63,409 nucleotides of DNA, taken from NCBI GenBank assembly GCA_022449765.1, contig JAKUPZ010000010.1:1-63409 (forward strand), given 5' to 3'. Each line of letters begins with the position of its first letter. Positions within the stretch are counted from its first letter, which is position 1. The position numbers and the translations under genes were made by a program. This stretch comes from Dehalococcoidia bacterium (lineage in GTDB: Bacteria > Chloroflexota > Dehalococcoidia > Lucifugimonadales > Australimonadaceae). This document shows positions 1-8,465 of this stretch, one piece after another. Below the pieces are notes generated by a model. The model had not been told where the DNA came from, ran no database searches, and saw nothing but the letters and a program-made list of their open reading frames with translations.

Positions 1-165
1 CCGCCGCCGTCGGCAGACGAGATCTCGCACTGTGACTCGAGTTCCCACGCGGGCTCGTCCGATGACCCGGCTGTTGAAGAGGCACCTGAAGCTGCTGCTG
101 AGGAAGAGGCCCCGGCTGTTGAAGAGGCACCTGAAGCTGCTGCTGAGGAAGAGGAGAAGAAATGA
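1..165 (+). CDS. 3' end of an upstream CDS, probably rpsQ (ribosomal protein S17)
   Basis: Frame 1 is open from the window edge to a TGA at 163-165 that overlaps the rplN ATG (ATGA). Its last ~34 codons are an acidic Ala/Glu/Pro tail made of two copies of a 15-residue unit ([15 protein letters not shown]), ending EEKK. Position directly before rplN in the spc order suggests rpsQ, but none of the S17 core is visible. The first ~60 bases are about 70% GC, unlike the rest, so the N-terminal part of this frame may not belong to the gene (see findings). The identity is inferred from synteny only. Confidence 0.5.
   Translation, partial: PPPSADEISHCDSSSHAGSSDDPAVEEAPEAAAEEEAPAVEEAPEAAAEEEEKK
66..153 (+). 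repeat. 43-bp direct repeat (period 45 bp) encoding an acidic tail
   Basis: The 43 bases at 66-108 recur identically at 111-153, two bases apart. The 45-bp period keeps the reading frame and duplicates a 15-residue acidic unit. Identity at DNA level, including third codon positions, indicates a recent tandem duplication or an assembly collapse or expansion at the contig edge. Confidence 0.9.
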
Positions 166-545
166 TACAACCTCAAACTCGATTAAACGTAGCAGATAAT
201 TCTGGAGCTAAGCAAATTATGTGTTTCAACATACCTGGTGGAACACGAAGGCGATATGCTCGGGTCGGGGATATCATTGTAGCCTCGGTTAAAGTAGCTC
301 AGCCAAACAGTGGTGTGAAAAAAGGTGAAGTTGTGCGCGCAGTTGTTGTTCGGACAAGCGCGGTAACTAAACGGCAAGATGGCTCAACTATAAGATTCGA
401 TGACAATGCTGCAGTGATTTTAGGATCTGCAGAGGGCAGCAATGCTCAGAACCCTCGTGGGTCTCGCATTTTTGGCCCAGTCGCTCGTGAATTACGAGAG
501 CGTAATTTTATGCGTATAGTTTCCCTTGCCCCGGAGGTGCTCTAG
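162..545 (+). CDS. rplN: Large-subunit ribosomal protein L14 (uL14)
   Basis: It is a 23S rRNA-binding protein of the 50S subunit at the 30S interface. The 127-residue product starts [17 protein letters not shown], has the GD(I)IVASVK and [14 protein letters not shown] family signatures, and is close to the usual 122 residues. The ATG overlaps the upstream TGA by 4 nt, and its TAG overlaps the rplX GTG, so translation is probably coupled. Spc-operon order supports the call. Confidence 0.97.
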   Translation: MIQPQTRLNVADNSGAKQIMCFNIPGGTRRRYARVGDIIVASVKVAQPNSGVKKGEVVRAVVVRTSAVTKRQDGSTIRFDDNAAVILGSAEGSNAQNPRGSRIFGPVARELRERNFMRIVSLAPEVL

Positions 546-865
546 TGGCTTCACGTTTAAGAAAAGATGATGAGGTTTTGGTGATAGCCGGCCGGGACAA
601 AGGTAAAAAAGGTAAAATCCAGCGGATGATTTCTGGAAAAGATCAAGTCCTTGTAGAAGGTGTGAATATGGTAAAACGCCACCTTCGTGCAGGTGCAGAA
701 GGCGCTAGGCAAGCAGGGATTATCGATAAAGAAATGCCAATTCAGACTTCTAAGCTTATGCCGATTTGCCCATCATGTTCCAAGCCTACCCGAATTGGGT
801 ACCAGATTTTAAAAGATGGGACTAAGTCACGCATGTGTAAGAAATGTGAAGGGATGTTCAGTTGA
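545..865 (+). CDS. rplX: Large-subunit ribosomal protein L24 (uL24)
   Basis: It is a 50S assembly-initiator protein. The 106-residue product has the N-terminal KOW motif (DEVLVIAGRDKGKKGKI) and the basic VEGVNMVKRH stretch. The C-terminal half contains two CxxC pairs (CPSC and CKKC), a zinc-ribbon-like arrangement seen in many bacterial L24. The GTG start shares its G with the rplN TAG. The end overlaps the rplE TTG (TTGA). Confidence 0.97.
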   Translation: MASRLRKDDEVLVIAGRDKGKKGKIQRMISGKDQVLVEGVNMVKRHLRAGAEGARQAGIIDKEMPIQTSKLMPICPSCSKPTRIGYQILKDGTKSRMCKKCEGMFS

Positions 866-1635
866 CGACAGATTCTAACGAAAACAACCAAATAGAGGAA
901 TCGGCAAAGCAGCCAGCTAAGCGAAAGCCTAAGGCTGATTCCAGCGCTGCGGGTAAATCCCCTGCTCGTGCTACTACCAGAGCGAAGAATACGGTAAGTG
1001 CTGCTGAAAAAACTACAGCCACTGAACCCGCTGTAACTCCGTCTCGTAAAACTGCTACTAAAAGAGCAAAGACTAAAATCGACAGTGCTCCTCAACCTCG
1101 ATTAATGCAAAAATACCGCGATGAAATTCGCCCTCGATTGATTGAGGAATTTGGTTACTCGAGCATGATGCAAGCTCCGAGGATCACGAAGATTGTAGTT
1201 AACGTTGGACTAGGAGAGGCATTGACTAGCAACCGCGCTATTGAGACAGTCCCTGGACACATAGCTGCAATAACTGGTCAAAAACCTGTAGTTACGAAAG
1301 CCAAAACATCAATAGCCGGGTTCAAGTTAAGAGAAGGGCAGTCTATAGGAGTAATGGTGACACTCCGAGGTCGCCGAATGTATGAATTTCTTGATCGTAT
1401 GTTATTTACAGCCTTGCCCCGTATCAGAGATTTTCGTGGTGTGAAGAGAAATGCCTTTGATGGAAGAGGCAATTATTCTCTCGGATTTAGAGAACAAATT
1501 GTGTGGCCTGAAATTGATTATGGTTCGGTTGACAGAGTAAGAGGCTTTCAGGTGGTTATTACTACAACGGCAAAAACTGATGCTGAAGGATTTAGATTAC
1601 TCGAATTATGCGGGATGCCTTTTGCACGCAATTAG
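862..1635 (+). CDS. rplE: Large-subunit ribosomal protein L5 (uL5) with long N-terminal extension
   Basis: The L5 core, which contacts 5S rRNA, begins near residue 78 (PRLMQKYRDEIRPRL) and spans ~179 residues, the normal family length, with FDGRGNYSLG and the EQ.(V)WPEIDY motifs present. Residues 1-77 are a disordered Lys/Ala/Thr/Ser-rich, histone-H1-like stretch. The start is a TTG overlapping the rplX stop (TTGA). No ATG lies near the core start except internal Met82, and a start there would cut into the first helix. The extension is therefore probably real, though an unrecognised downstream start cannot be excluded. Confidence 0.93.
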   Translation: MTTDSNENNQIEESAKQPAKRKPKADSSAAGKSPARATTRAKNTVSAAEKTTATEPAVTPSRKTATKRAKTKIDSAPQPRLMQKYRDEIRPRLIEEFGYSSMMQAPRITKIVVNVGLGEALTSNRAIETVPGHIAAITGQKPVVTKAKTSIAGFKLREGQSIGVMVTLRGRRMYEFLDRMLFTALPRIRDFRGVKRNAFDGRGNYSLGFREQIVWPEIDYGSVDRVRGFQVVITTTAKTDAEGFRLLELCGMPFARN

Positions 1636-1657
1636 AAGTAAAGTAGGACATTGAAAA

Positions 1658-1843
1658 GTGGCAAAAAAAAGTAAAATAGCTAAATGGAAACGTACACCGC
1701 CCTTTAAGGTTAGGCTTATGAATAGATGTAATCGATGCAGTCGTCCCAAAGCCTACAATCGTTTTACTGGGTTATGCAGAATTTGTTTTAGGGAGATGGC
1801 TTTGACAGGTCAACTTCCTGGAGTTAGAAAGGCTAGTTGGTAG
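1658..1843 (+). CDS. rpsN: Small-subunit ribosomal protein S14, zinc-binding type (uS14)
   Basis: This is the short 61-residue S14 with four zinc ligands C24-x2-C27...C40-x2-C43 (CNRC and CRIC). It ends LPGVRKASW, the canonical C-terminus. The start is GTG ([10 protein letters not shown]), 22 nt after rplE. The short C+ form is the ancestral zinc type; no zinc-free duplicate lies in this window. Confidence 0.97.
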   Translation: MAKKSKIAKWKRTPPFKVRLMNRCNRCSRPKAYNRFTGLCRICFREMALTGQLPGVRKASW

Positions 1844-1853
1844 GGGATAATTT

Positions 1854-2252
1854 ATGACAATGACGGATCCTATATCGGACATGTTGACTCGAATTAGAAA
1901 TGCTCATCTAGTAGGGCATCCTGATGTCGATTTACCTTCTTCTAAAGTTAAGGTATCAATTGCTGGGATTTTAAAAGCTGAAGGCTTTATTGAAGATTAC
2001 AACGTTGTGAAGCAGCAGCCTCAGGATGTTTTAACCCTCCAATTGCGTTATTCAGAGAGCCAACGTCCTGCTATCGCAGGATTAAAAAGAGTGAGTAAGC
2101 CTGGGTTAAGAGTGCATGTCCAAACTAAGCAGGTTCCAAGGGCTTTTGGGGGCGTAGGAATTTCGATTATCTCCACCTCCCAAGGGATTATGACAGGTAA
2201 AGATGCTTACCATCGCGGTATCGGTGGCGAGTTAATGGCATACGTTTGGTAG
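1854..2252 (+). CDS. rpsH: Small-subunit ribosomal protein S8 (uS8)
   Basis: It binds central-domain 16S rRNA. The 132-residue product starts MTMTDPISDMLTRIRNA and carries the C-terminal signature STSQGIMT..(Y)HRGIGGELMAYVW. It lies between rpsN and rplF in standard spc order, with gaps of 10 and 9 nt. Confidence 0.97.
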   Translation: MTMTDPISDMLTRIRNAHLVGHPDVDLPSSKVKVSIAGILKAEGFIEDYNVVKQQPQDVLTLQLRYSESQRPAIAGLKRVSKPGLRVHVQTKQVPRAFGGVGISIISTSQGIMTGKDAYHRGIGGELMAYVW

Positions 2253-2261
2253 GAGTTATCA

Positions 2262-2801
2262 GTGTCTCGAATCGGAAATAAACCAATAAATATACCCTCC
2301 GGAGTATCAGTTGAGAGAATTGGTGCCGAGGTTGTGGTCAAAGGGTCAAAAGGTGAGCTTCGGCAAATGATTGACTCTGAGATTGTTGTGCGTCAAGAGA
2401 ACGAAACTATAGTGATAGAACGCGCTTCGGATGAAAGAGAACAGCGTGCTTTGCATGGTTTAACTCGCGCGCTGATTGCCAATATGGTTACTGGAGTCCA
2501 TGACGGATTCACTCGCACATTGGAGCTTGTTGGTTACAGGCTTCAGGCTCAGGGTAAATCGGTTAATTTGCAACTAGGATTTAGTCACCCCGTAATTGTA
2601 GAACCAATGGAGGGAGTGGCTTTTGAAGTTGAAGGAAATAACAGGCTTCATATTAGCGGGATAGATAAGCAAATTGTTGGAGAGCAAGCAGCTAGGATTC
2701 GTAGCCTTCGACCGCCTGATGCGTACAAGGGTAAGGGAGTGCGTTATGCAGGAGAACAAGTGCGCCTAAAACCTGGTAAGTCTGCTGCTAAGAGGGCTTA
2801 A
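2262..2801 (+). CDS. rplF: Large-subunit ribosomal protein L6 (uL6)
   Basis: It has two L6 alpha/beta domains and 179 residues, the normal length. It starts [15 protein letters not shown] from a GTG, and the C-terminal signature [16 protein letters not shown] is intact. The protein sits near the GTPase-associated centre of the 50S subunit. It is followed 2 nt later by rplR. Confidence 0.97.
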   Translation: MSRIGNKPINIPSGVSVERIGAEVVVKGSKGELRQMIDSEIVVRQENETIVIERASDEREQRALHGLTRALIANMVTGVHDGFTRTLELVGYRLQAQGKSVNLQLGFSHPVIVEPMEGVAFEVEGNNRLHISGIDKQIVGEQAARIRSLRPPDAYKGKGVRYAGEQVRLKPGKSAAKRA

Positions 2802-2803
2802 AT

Positions 2804-3160
2804 ATGGCAAAACTAAAAACAAATTGGGCTGCTCGAATTGTTCGTCATAAAAGATTGCGTCAATCTTTGAGCGGGACTACGGATCGACCAAGGTTGAATG
2901 TGTTTCGTAGCTCAAAATTTACCTATGCGCAAATTATTGATGACCAGCAGGGGCATACTTTGGTTTCAGCTAGCTCTCGCGAACTACCTGTAGATTCTCA
3001 AGCGAAGACCGACGCTGCGAGGGAAGTTGGGCGGTTGTTAGCAGAAAGAGCAACTTCCACAGGAATAAAGTCGGTTGTCTTTGATAGAGGCGGTTATCGC
3101 TACCATGGACGGGTAAAAGCTCTTGCTGATGGTGCCCGGGAAAAAGGATTAGAGTTTTAA
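2804..3160 (+). CDS. rplR: Large-subunit ribosomal protein L18 (uL18)
   Basis: This is a 5S rRNA-binding protein of 118 residues. It shows the family features [18 protein letters not shown] and [21 protein letters not shown] near the C-terminus. The ATG is 2 nt after the rplF stop. Confidence 0.97.
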   Translation: MAKLKTNWAARIVRHKRLRQSLSGTTDRPRLNVFRSSKFTYAQIIDDQQGHTLVSASSRELPVDSQAKTDAAREVGRLLAERATSTGIKSVVFDRGGYRYHGRVKALADGAREKGLEF

Positions 3161-3163
3161 TTT

Positions 3164-3808
3164 ATGGTATCAACGGAACGAACAAATGAAGATCAATTAG
3201 AACTACAAGAAAAAGTAGTTCAAATACGTCGCGTAGCAAAAGTCGTTAAAGGAGGGAGGAACCTTACCTTTAATGCGATGGTGGTGGTAGGCGATGGCGA
3301 AGGAAGTGTAGGTGCTGGCCTTGGGAAAGGTAAGGCAGTTCCTGACGCTGTCCGCCAAGGCGTCACCATTGCTAAGAAAGAAATGGTGACAGTTCCCTTA
3401 AAAGGTTCGACAATTCCTCATGCGGTTACCACTAAATTTAGAGCTTCAAAAGTTTTGTTACGCCCTGCTAGGCCTGGTGCAGGAATCAAGGCTGGAGGTG
3501 CGGTACGTGCAGTGATGGAAGCAGTTGGAATCAAAGATGTAGTAGGCAAAGCATTAGGGAGTCGAAACCCCATAAACATTGTGAAAGCCACTCTGCAGGG
3601 TTTGAGTCAATTGCAAAGTAGTGATACAAGGGAAGCCCAGTCTTCTGGTCGGGCTATTTTACCTCCTGCTCCGGATAGGCGCTTACCTTTAAGAAGGGAA
3701 ATGAGTTCACGGAGAGACAGAGAGGATCGTGAGAAGAAAGAGCCTAATCCAGCTGATCAGGCTACCGAAGAAGTCAATCAGGTCAAGCCTGAGGTCATAG
3801 AGGAATAG
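3164..3808 (+). CDS. rpsE: Small-subunit ribosomal protein S5 (uS5) with C-terminal tail
   Basis: The dsRBD-like N-domain (VVQIRRVAKVVKGGRNLTF) and the C-domain (LLRPARPGAGIKAGG, LGSRNPINIVKAT) are intact to about residue 155. Residues ~156-214 form an extra charged, Arg/Asp/Glu/Pro-rich tail. S5 is usually ~165 residues, so this one is about 50 longer. The protein acts in translational fidelity and helicase activity at the mRNA entry. rpmD follows 2 nt later. Confidence 0.96.
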   Translation: MVSTERTNEDQLELQEKVVQIRRVAKVVKGGRNLTFNAMVVVGDGEGSVGAGLGKGKAVPDAVRQGVTIAKKEMVTVPLKGSTIPHAVTTKFRASKVLLRPARPGAGIKAGGAVRAVMEAVGIKDVVGKALGSRNPINIVKATLQGLSQLQSSDTREAQSSGRAILPPAPDRRLPLRREMSSRRDREDREKKEPNPADQATEEVNQVKPEVIEE

Positions 3809-3810
3809 GA

Positions 3811-3999
3811 ATGGCTAAGTTACGCATTAAACTCGTCCGTAGCCAGATAGGCTCGGATCAAGGTCAGAGGCGCACTGTCAAGGCCTTAGGACTCAATCGT
3901 CTGAACGGCGAGGTTGAGCATGACGATACCCCAACCATAAGGGGGATGGTGCATAAAGTCAGGCATTTAGTAAGCGTTAGAGCTGGAGAGGAAAATTAG
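3811..3999 (+). CDS. rpmD: Large-subunit ribosomal protein L30 (uL30)
   Basis: A 62-residue product with the L30 fold pattern: KLRIKLVRSQIGSDQGQRRTVKALGL, then DTPTIRGMVHKVRHLV. It is the normal bacterial length. It sits between rpsE and rplO, with 2-nt gaps on both sides. Confidence 0.96.
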   Translation: MAKLRIKLVRSQIGSDQGQRRTVKALGLNRLNGEVEHDDTPTIRGMVHKVRHLVSVRAGEEN

Positions 4000-4001
4000 T
4001 T

Positions 4002-4442
4002 ATGCAAGTGCACAATGTGAGATCAGCTCAAAACCGAACTAAGCGTAAAAGGGTTGGACGTGGAGACGCCAGCCGAGGTACCTATTCTGGTAAGGGAATG
4101 AAAGGGCAGAAGGCTCGATCTGGAGGTGGTGTTCGCCCTGGTTTTGAGGGTGGACAGAACCCAATGATAAAAGGATTGCCTCGTTTGAGAGGATTTAAAA
4201 ACCCATTTCGTACGGAATACCAAGTTGTCAATGTTGATCGGCTAAACGCGTTACCTGCAGAAATTAATGAACTATCGCCTGCTACTTTGGAGTCCTTGCG
4301 AATAATAAGGCACGCTGATAAGCCTGTAAAAATTCTTGGATTTGGTGAAATCAGTCGCCCAATCTCAATTTCGGGTGTCCAAGTTTCAGGAACTGCTAGA
4401 GCAAAGATTGAATCTGCTGGCGGATCGGTACAGGAGGGGTAG
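4002..4442 (+). CDS. rplO: Large-subunit ribosomal protein L15 (uL15)
   Basis: A 146-residue late-assembly 50S protein. It has the glycine-rich basic N-terminus (KRVGRGDASRGTYSGKGMKGQKARSGG, read in pieces) and the C-terminal I..AGG motif. ATG start 2 nt after rpmD; the TAG is 3 nt before the secY start. Confidence 0.96.
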   Translation: MQVHNVRSAQNRTKRKRVGRGDASRGTYSGKGMKGQKARSGGGVRPGFEGGQNPMIKGLPRLRGFKNPFRTEYQVVNVDRLNALPAEINELSPATLESLRIIRHADKPVKILGFGEISRPISISGVQVSGTARAKIESAGGSVQEG

Positions 4443-4445
4443 TTT

Positions 4446-5792
4446 TTGAGAGCTGGTCAAACTGGAACTAATGGACCTGTTGGTCGACCTGCTTTAATTC
4501 AGGCAATGATCGACGCTTTTCGAGCACCGGACCTTAGGGCCCGGATTCTTTTCGTATTAGGGATGTTAATCATTTTTAGATTACTAGCTCATGTCCCAGT
4601 TCCCGGGGTTGATAGGACTGCTCTAGGTAATTTATTTCAAAGTAATTCAATGATCCCATTTTTTGATCTCTTCAGCGGTGGAGGGCTTAGAAATATGAGC
4701 ATTGCTGCTCTGGGCGTATTCCCTTATATAACTTCGTCAATTGTGATCCAGATACTAACTCCTGTTTTGCCTCAGCTACAAGCACTTGCGAGAGAGGGTG
4801 ATAGCGGCAGGCAACGAATTAACCAAATAACCCATTGGATTACAGTTCCTATTGCCTTCTTTTCAGGTTACGGGCAGCTTTTATTATTCTCTAGAGCTGG
4901 TGTTTTCACCTTTCCTGTAAGTTTCTTTGGCCCTGGGGCATTTGAAACTCTTACAATAGTTATTAGCTTTGTAGGTGGAACCATGCTTCTTGTTTGGATG
5001 GGAGAACTTATTACAGAAAGAGGTATCGGCAATGGGATATCTCTTATTATTTTCGCGGGGATTGTGTCAGGTCTTCCGATGATGTTGGGCCAAGGATTTC
5101 AAGCCAGAGATAACTCAGGCGGATTATTGCTCACTGCAGTGATTGGATTGGGTTTAATTTATTTTATTGTTGTGTTTAATGAGGCTCAACGACGTATTCC
5201 GGTTCAATACGGTAGAAGTGTATTTCGCGGAGGGCGGATGTATCGGCAGTCTGGAGCTACTCATTTACCGCTACGTGTTAATTCCGCGGGTATGATTCCC
5301 TTAATCTTTGCTTTTAGCATAATGGTCCTACCTGGGACTATTGCAAATTTCGTCTATAACCCTTCTAGTTCTGGATTTATCTCAACCTTTGCGGGTTTTA
5401 TAGTCTCTGTATTTGCCCCAACTTCAGTATGGTATTGGATCGCAGTGTTCCTGCTTGTTGTACTTTTTACATTTTTTTATACGTTGATAGTATTTCAGCA
5501 GCAGCAACTCGCAGAGAATTTACAAAAAAATGGGGGCTTCATCCCAGGCATTAGACCAGGTGTCCCGACACAGCAATACCTTAATAGAGTGATATTGCGA
5601 ATTACATGGGGAGGGGCTCTCTTTCTAGGTCTAGTTGCGATAATGCCATACTTTTTTACTCAGATTACGGGAATTAAAGCACTTACTTTAAGTAGCACAA
5701 GCTTGCTTATTATGGTTTCGGTAGCTTTGGATTTCATGCGTCAACTTGAAGCACAATTGCTCATGCGCAATTATGAAGGATTCATAAAATGA
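4446..5792 (+). CDS. secY: Protein translocase channel subunit SecY
   Basis: This is the pore of the Sec translocon in the cytoplasmic membrane, with ten predicted membrane spans over 448 residues. Family signatures include HVPVPGVD after TM1, LGVFPYITSSIVIQIL, GRSVFRGGRMYRQ in the cytoplasmic loop, and GIRPGVPTQQYL. The start is a TTG (MRAGQTGTNG) 3 nt after rplO; no better ATG precedes TM1. Its stop overlaps the adk ATG by 4 nt. Its place in the spc operon is classical. Confidence 0.97.
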   Translation: MRAGQTGTNGPVGRPALIQAMIDAFRAPDLRARILFVLGMLIIFRLLAHVPVPGVDRTALGNLFQSNSMIPFFDLFSGGGLRNMSIAALGVFPYITSSIVIQILTPVLPQLQALAREGDSGRQRINQITHWITVPIAFFSGYGQLLLFSRAGVFTFPVSFFGPGAFETLTIVISFVGGTMLLVWMGELITERGIGNGISLIIFAGIVSGLPMMLGQGFQARDNSGGLLLTAVIGLGLIYFIVVFNEAQRRIPVQYGRSVFRGGRMYRQSGATHLPLRVNSAGMIPLIFAFSIMVLPGTIANFVYNPSSSGFISTFAGFIVSVFAPTSVWYWIAVFLLVVLFTFFYTLIVFQQQQLAENLQKNGGFIPGIRPGVPTQQYLNRVILRITWGGALFLGLVAIMPYFFTQITGIKALTLSSTSLLIMVSVALDFMRQLEAQLLMRNYEGFIK

Positions 5793-6454
5793 GCAAGCGC
5801 GTCATTCTTTTAGGCCCACCTGGGGCGGGCAAAGGGACCCAAGCACTCATTATAGCGAACACCGCAGGAGTGGCTCACATTGCTTCCGGAGATCTTTTCC
5901 GTAAGCATCTTGGTGAAGGTACAGAGCTTGGAATTTTAGCGAAAGAATATATGGCCAAAGGGGAATTGGTCCCTGATGACTTAACTATTCGCATGGTTCT
6001 GGAACGCATGAATGAGGACGATGCTTCAGATGGATATGTACTTGATGGGTTTCCTCGGACGGTTGAGCAGGCTGAAGCATTGGATGACGCTTTGCTGAGC
6101 CAAGGCCAAGAAATTGATAAAGCTCCGCTAATTGAGGTTGGCAAAGAAGAATTGATTCGTAGATTATCCGGAAGATGGATATGCACCGACTGTCAGACTC
6201 CATACCATCAAGTATTTAATCCGTCAAAATTAGCGGGTAAATGTGATCTATGCTCAGGAGATTTATACCAGCGAGAAGATGATAGAGCCGAAGTTGTTGA
6301 GGCAAGGTTAGACACATATGACGTACAGACAACACCATTGATAGGGTATTACCAATCTCAAGGTAAATTAGTACGTATCAATGGAGAGCAAGAGGTAGAC
6401 CTTGTCACGTCGGATTTAGGAAATGCAATTACTTTAAGTGATGGCTTTTCGTAA
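5789..6454 (+). CDS. adk: Adenylate kinase, zinc-lid type
   Basis: It interconverts ATP + AMP and 2 ADP. The P-loop GPPGAGKGT is at residues 9-17, the AMP-binding DGFPR at 86-90, and the LID domain carries four cysteines, C132-x2-C135 and C152-x2-C155, the structural zinc site of long-form kinases. At 221 residues it is of normal long-form length. The ATG overlaps the secY stop (ATGA), and map follows. Confidence 0.97.
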   Translation: MSKRVILLGPPGAGKGTQALIIANTAGVAHIASGDLFRKHLGEGTELGILAKEYMAKGELVPDDLTIRMVLERMNEDDASDGYVLDGFPRTVEQAEALDDALLSQGQEIDKAPLIEVGKEELIRRLSGRWICTDCQTPYHQVFNPSKLAGKCDLCSGDLYQREDDRAEVVEARLDTYDVQTTPLIGYYQSQGKLVRINGEQEVDLVTSDLGNAITLSDGFS

Positions 6455-6483
6455 TGACTAATGTGGAGTAAAATAGGCGTTTG

Positions 6484-7308
6484 ATGGAAATGAATTCAAA
6501 AACGGTTTTTTTGAAAAGCCTAAATAGAGGCCTTACTTCAGGCCGCTCGTCAAATGGCATTACGGTCAAAACCTCTTTAGAACTAGATCGTATGATCGAT
6601 GCTGGTCGTATAACGGGTGAAGTCCTAACAGTCTTGCGGGATTCTATTTGTGCAGGAATGACGACTTACGAGCTTGATCAAATTGCGGAGAAAGAAATTC
6701 GTTCACGGGGTGCGATTCCAGCTTTCAAAGGGTACCGGGGATTTCCTGGAACCCTTTGCGTTTCTGTTAATGAAGAAATTGTCCATGGGATCCCAGGCAG
6801 CAGGGTCATAGCTGATGGTGATGTAATAGGACTTGATTTAGGTGCGATCGTGGATGGGTTATACGGAGATTCCGCTATCACGGTAGCCGTCGGCGAACAG
6901 AATGTTGCTACATTAGATCAAATTGAGACTGGCAGAGCGGCATTATTTGCTGGGATAGAACAAGTTCGTTCGGGGAATCGTATAGGTGATATCTCTAATG
7001 CGATTGAGAATGAGATTTGTAAGCGAGGCAATTTCGGGATTGTTAGAGAATATGTGGGACACGGAATTGGCCGTAGATTACATGAGGAGCCATCTGTTCC
7101 AAATTTTGGACCTACAGATAGAGGGCCAATACTCAGGCCAGGTATGGCAATTGCGATAGAGCCGATGATTAATTTTGGCGGAGATGAAACTAAGGTTTTG
7201 GATGATGATTGGACAGTAGTAACTGCAGACGGTTCAGTATCTGTTCATTTTGAGCACACAATTATAGTTACTGAAGGCAAACCAATTATTACAACTAAGG
7301 TGGATTAG
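6484..7308 (+). CDS. map: Methionine aminopeptidase, type I
   Basis: It removes the initiator Met from nascent proteins. The five metal ligands of the family are visible: Asp in AIVDG, Asp in YGDSA, His in GHGIGR, Glu in AIEPM, and Glu in HFEHT. The core begins near ITVKTSLELDRM, so residues 1-25 are an extension relative to ~250-residue homologues. Start options are TTG 6481, ATG 6484 and ATG 6490. I chose 6484, with AGG 6 nt upstream; the start is uncertain. Confidence 0.93.
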   Translation: MEMNSKTVFLKSLNRGLTSGRSSNGITVKTSLELDRMIDAGRITGEVLTVLRDSICAGMTTYELDQIAEKEIRSRGAIPAFKGYRGFPGTLCVSVNEEIVHGIPGSRVIADGDVIGLDLGAIVDGLYGDSAITVAVGEQNVATLDQIETGRAALFAGIEQVRSGNRIGDISNAIENEICKRGNFGIVREYVGHGIGRRLHEEPSVPNFGPTDRGPILRPGMAIAIEPMINFGGDETKVLDDDWTVVTADGSVSVHFEHTIIVTEGKPIITTKVD

Positions 7309-7324
7309 GGGATGAAATTGCCGA

Positions 7325-7543
7325 ATGGCTAAAAAGGAATCTATAGAAGTTGAGGCTACAGTCCTTGAAGCACTGCCTAATGCTAGTTTCAGAGCGGAAT
7401 TAGCTAATGGCCATGAAGTACTAGCTCATGTATCTGGGAAAATGCGAATGCATTTTATCCGTGTTCTTCCAGGTGACCGAGTGTTGGTTGAGTTATCTCC
7501 GTACGATTTAACGCGCGGTAGGATAACTTACAGGTTCAAATAA
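7325..7543 (+). CDS. infA: Translation initiation factor IF-1
   Basis: This is an OB-fold (S1-like) factor that binds the 30S A site. The 72-residue product starts [22 protein letters not shown] and ends [11 protein letters not shown], both canonical. It stands between map and rpmJ, as in many spc/alpha clusters. Confidence 0.97.
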   Translation: MAKKESIEVEATVLEALPNASFRAELANGHEVLAHVSGKMRMHFIRVLPGDRVLVELSPYDLTRGRITYRFK

Positions 7544-7556
7544 ACAGGAGTTTGAT

Positions 7557-7670
7557 GTGAAGGTTAGGGCGTCAATAAAACCAAGATGTGATAAGTGCCG
7601 TTTGATTCGAAGGAATCGAATAATTCGTATTATTTGTACGAATCCACGGCATAATCAGAAGCAGGGGTAA
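7557..7670 (+). CDS. rpmJ: Large-subunit ribosomal protein L36 (bL36), zinc type
   Basis: A 37-codon gene: GTG start, then [18 protein letters not shown], ending RHNQKQG and TAA at 7668-7670. The zinc ligands C11, C14, C27 and H32 of the C+ form are present. CAGGAG at 7545-7550 lies 6 nt before the GTG and supports the start. rpsM begins 5 nt later. Confidence 0.96.
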   Translation: MKVRASIKPRCDKCRLIRRNRIIRIICTNPRHNQKQG

Positions 7671-7675
7671 GATAA

Positions 7676-8053
7676 ATGGCACGTGTTGCAAATGTAGACA
7701 TTCCCGATAATAAGCGTATTGAAATCGCTCTACGTAGTATTCATGGGATTGGACCCGTGGCTGCGGTAAAGATCACAGCGCGAGCGGGATTGTTAGGTAA
7801 TCCTCGTGTTCGAGATGTATCCGATGAGGATTTGACAAAAATTCGAGAGATAGTCGATCAAGAATACATGGTTGAGGGTGATCTTCGCAGAGAAGTTCAA
7901 GACAACATAAGGCGTCTAATCGATATTGGTGCATACAGAGGAATCAGGCATCGCCGTGGACTCCCGGTGCATGGGCAGCGTACAAAAACTAACTCGCGTA
8001 CTAAACGCAGTGGTCGTAAGGCTATTGCGAATAAGAAACGCATAATGAAGTAG
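7676..8053 (+). CDS. rpsM: Small-subunit ribosomal protein S13 (uS13)
   Basis: A 125-residue head protein of the 30S subunit. It has the helix-two-turn-helix near [13 protein letters not shown], the signature [20 protein letters not shown] and the basic tail [13 protein letters not shown]. The ATG follows rpmJ by 5 nt. It opens the rpsM-rpsK-rpsD-rpoA-rplQ alpha-operon block. Confidence 0.97.
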   Translation: MARVANVDIPDNKRIEIALRSIHGIGPVAAVKITARAGLLGNPRVRDVSDEDLTKIREIVDQEYMVEGDLRREVQDNIRRLIDIGAYRGIRHRRGLPVHGQRTKTNSRTKRSGRKAIANKKRIMK

Positions 8054-8063
8054 GGGGGACACC

Positions 8064-8456
8064 TTGGCTAGGGCCAATAGAACAAGAACTCGAAGGCGTG
8101 AACGTAAGTTTGTGCCTCGTGGCAAAGTATTCATTACCGCCACGTTTAATAATACTCTAGTGTCGTTGACGGACCCCGAGGGTAACGTTGTTGCTTGGGG
8201 ATCAGCTGGAGGAGTGGGATTTAAAGGAGCTCGTAAAGGAACGGCATTTGCTGCTCAAAGAGTTTCTGAAACTGCTGCCAAGAAGGCAATGGAACATGGG
8301 TTACGGCAAGTCGAAGTTTATGTCAAAGGCCCTGGTGCTGGACGTGAATCTGCAGTTCGAGCTCTTCAAGGTGCAGGACTAACCGTGACTAGTATTAGAG
8401 ATGTTACACCCATACCACATAATGGATGCCGTCCACCTAAACGGCGCAGGACATAG
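8064..8456 (+). CDS. rpsK: Small-subunit ribosomal protein S11 (uS11)
   Basis: It is a platform protein of 130 residues. Signatures are [24 protein letters not shown]-type [12 protein letters not shown], and the C-terminal [16 protein letters not shown]. The start is TTG with a G-rich SD (GGGGGG, 8052-8057). Gap to rpsD is 9 nt. Confidence 0.97.
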   Translation: MARANRTRTRRRERKFVPRGKVFITATFNNTLVSLTDPEGNVVAWGSAGGVGFKGARKGTAFAAQRVSETAAKKAMEHGLRQVEVYVKGPGAGRESAVRALQGAGLTVTSIRDVTPIPHNGCRPPKRRRT

Positions 8457-8465
8457 AGAGATAAT

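Noticed and set aside
742-1095. Long minus-strand open frame over rplX/rplE
   Set aside because: It is antisense to two clear ribosomal protein genes; the serine-rich product comes from the low-complexity L5 extension. Similar shadow frames throughout the window were left out.
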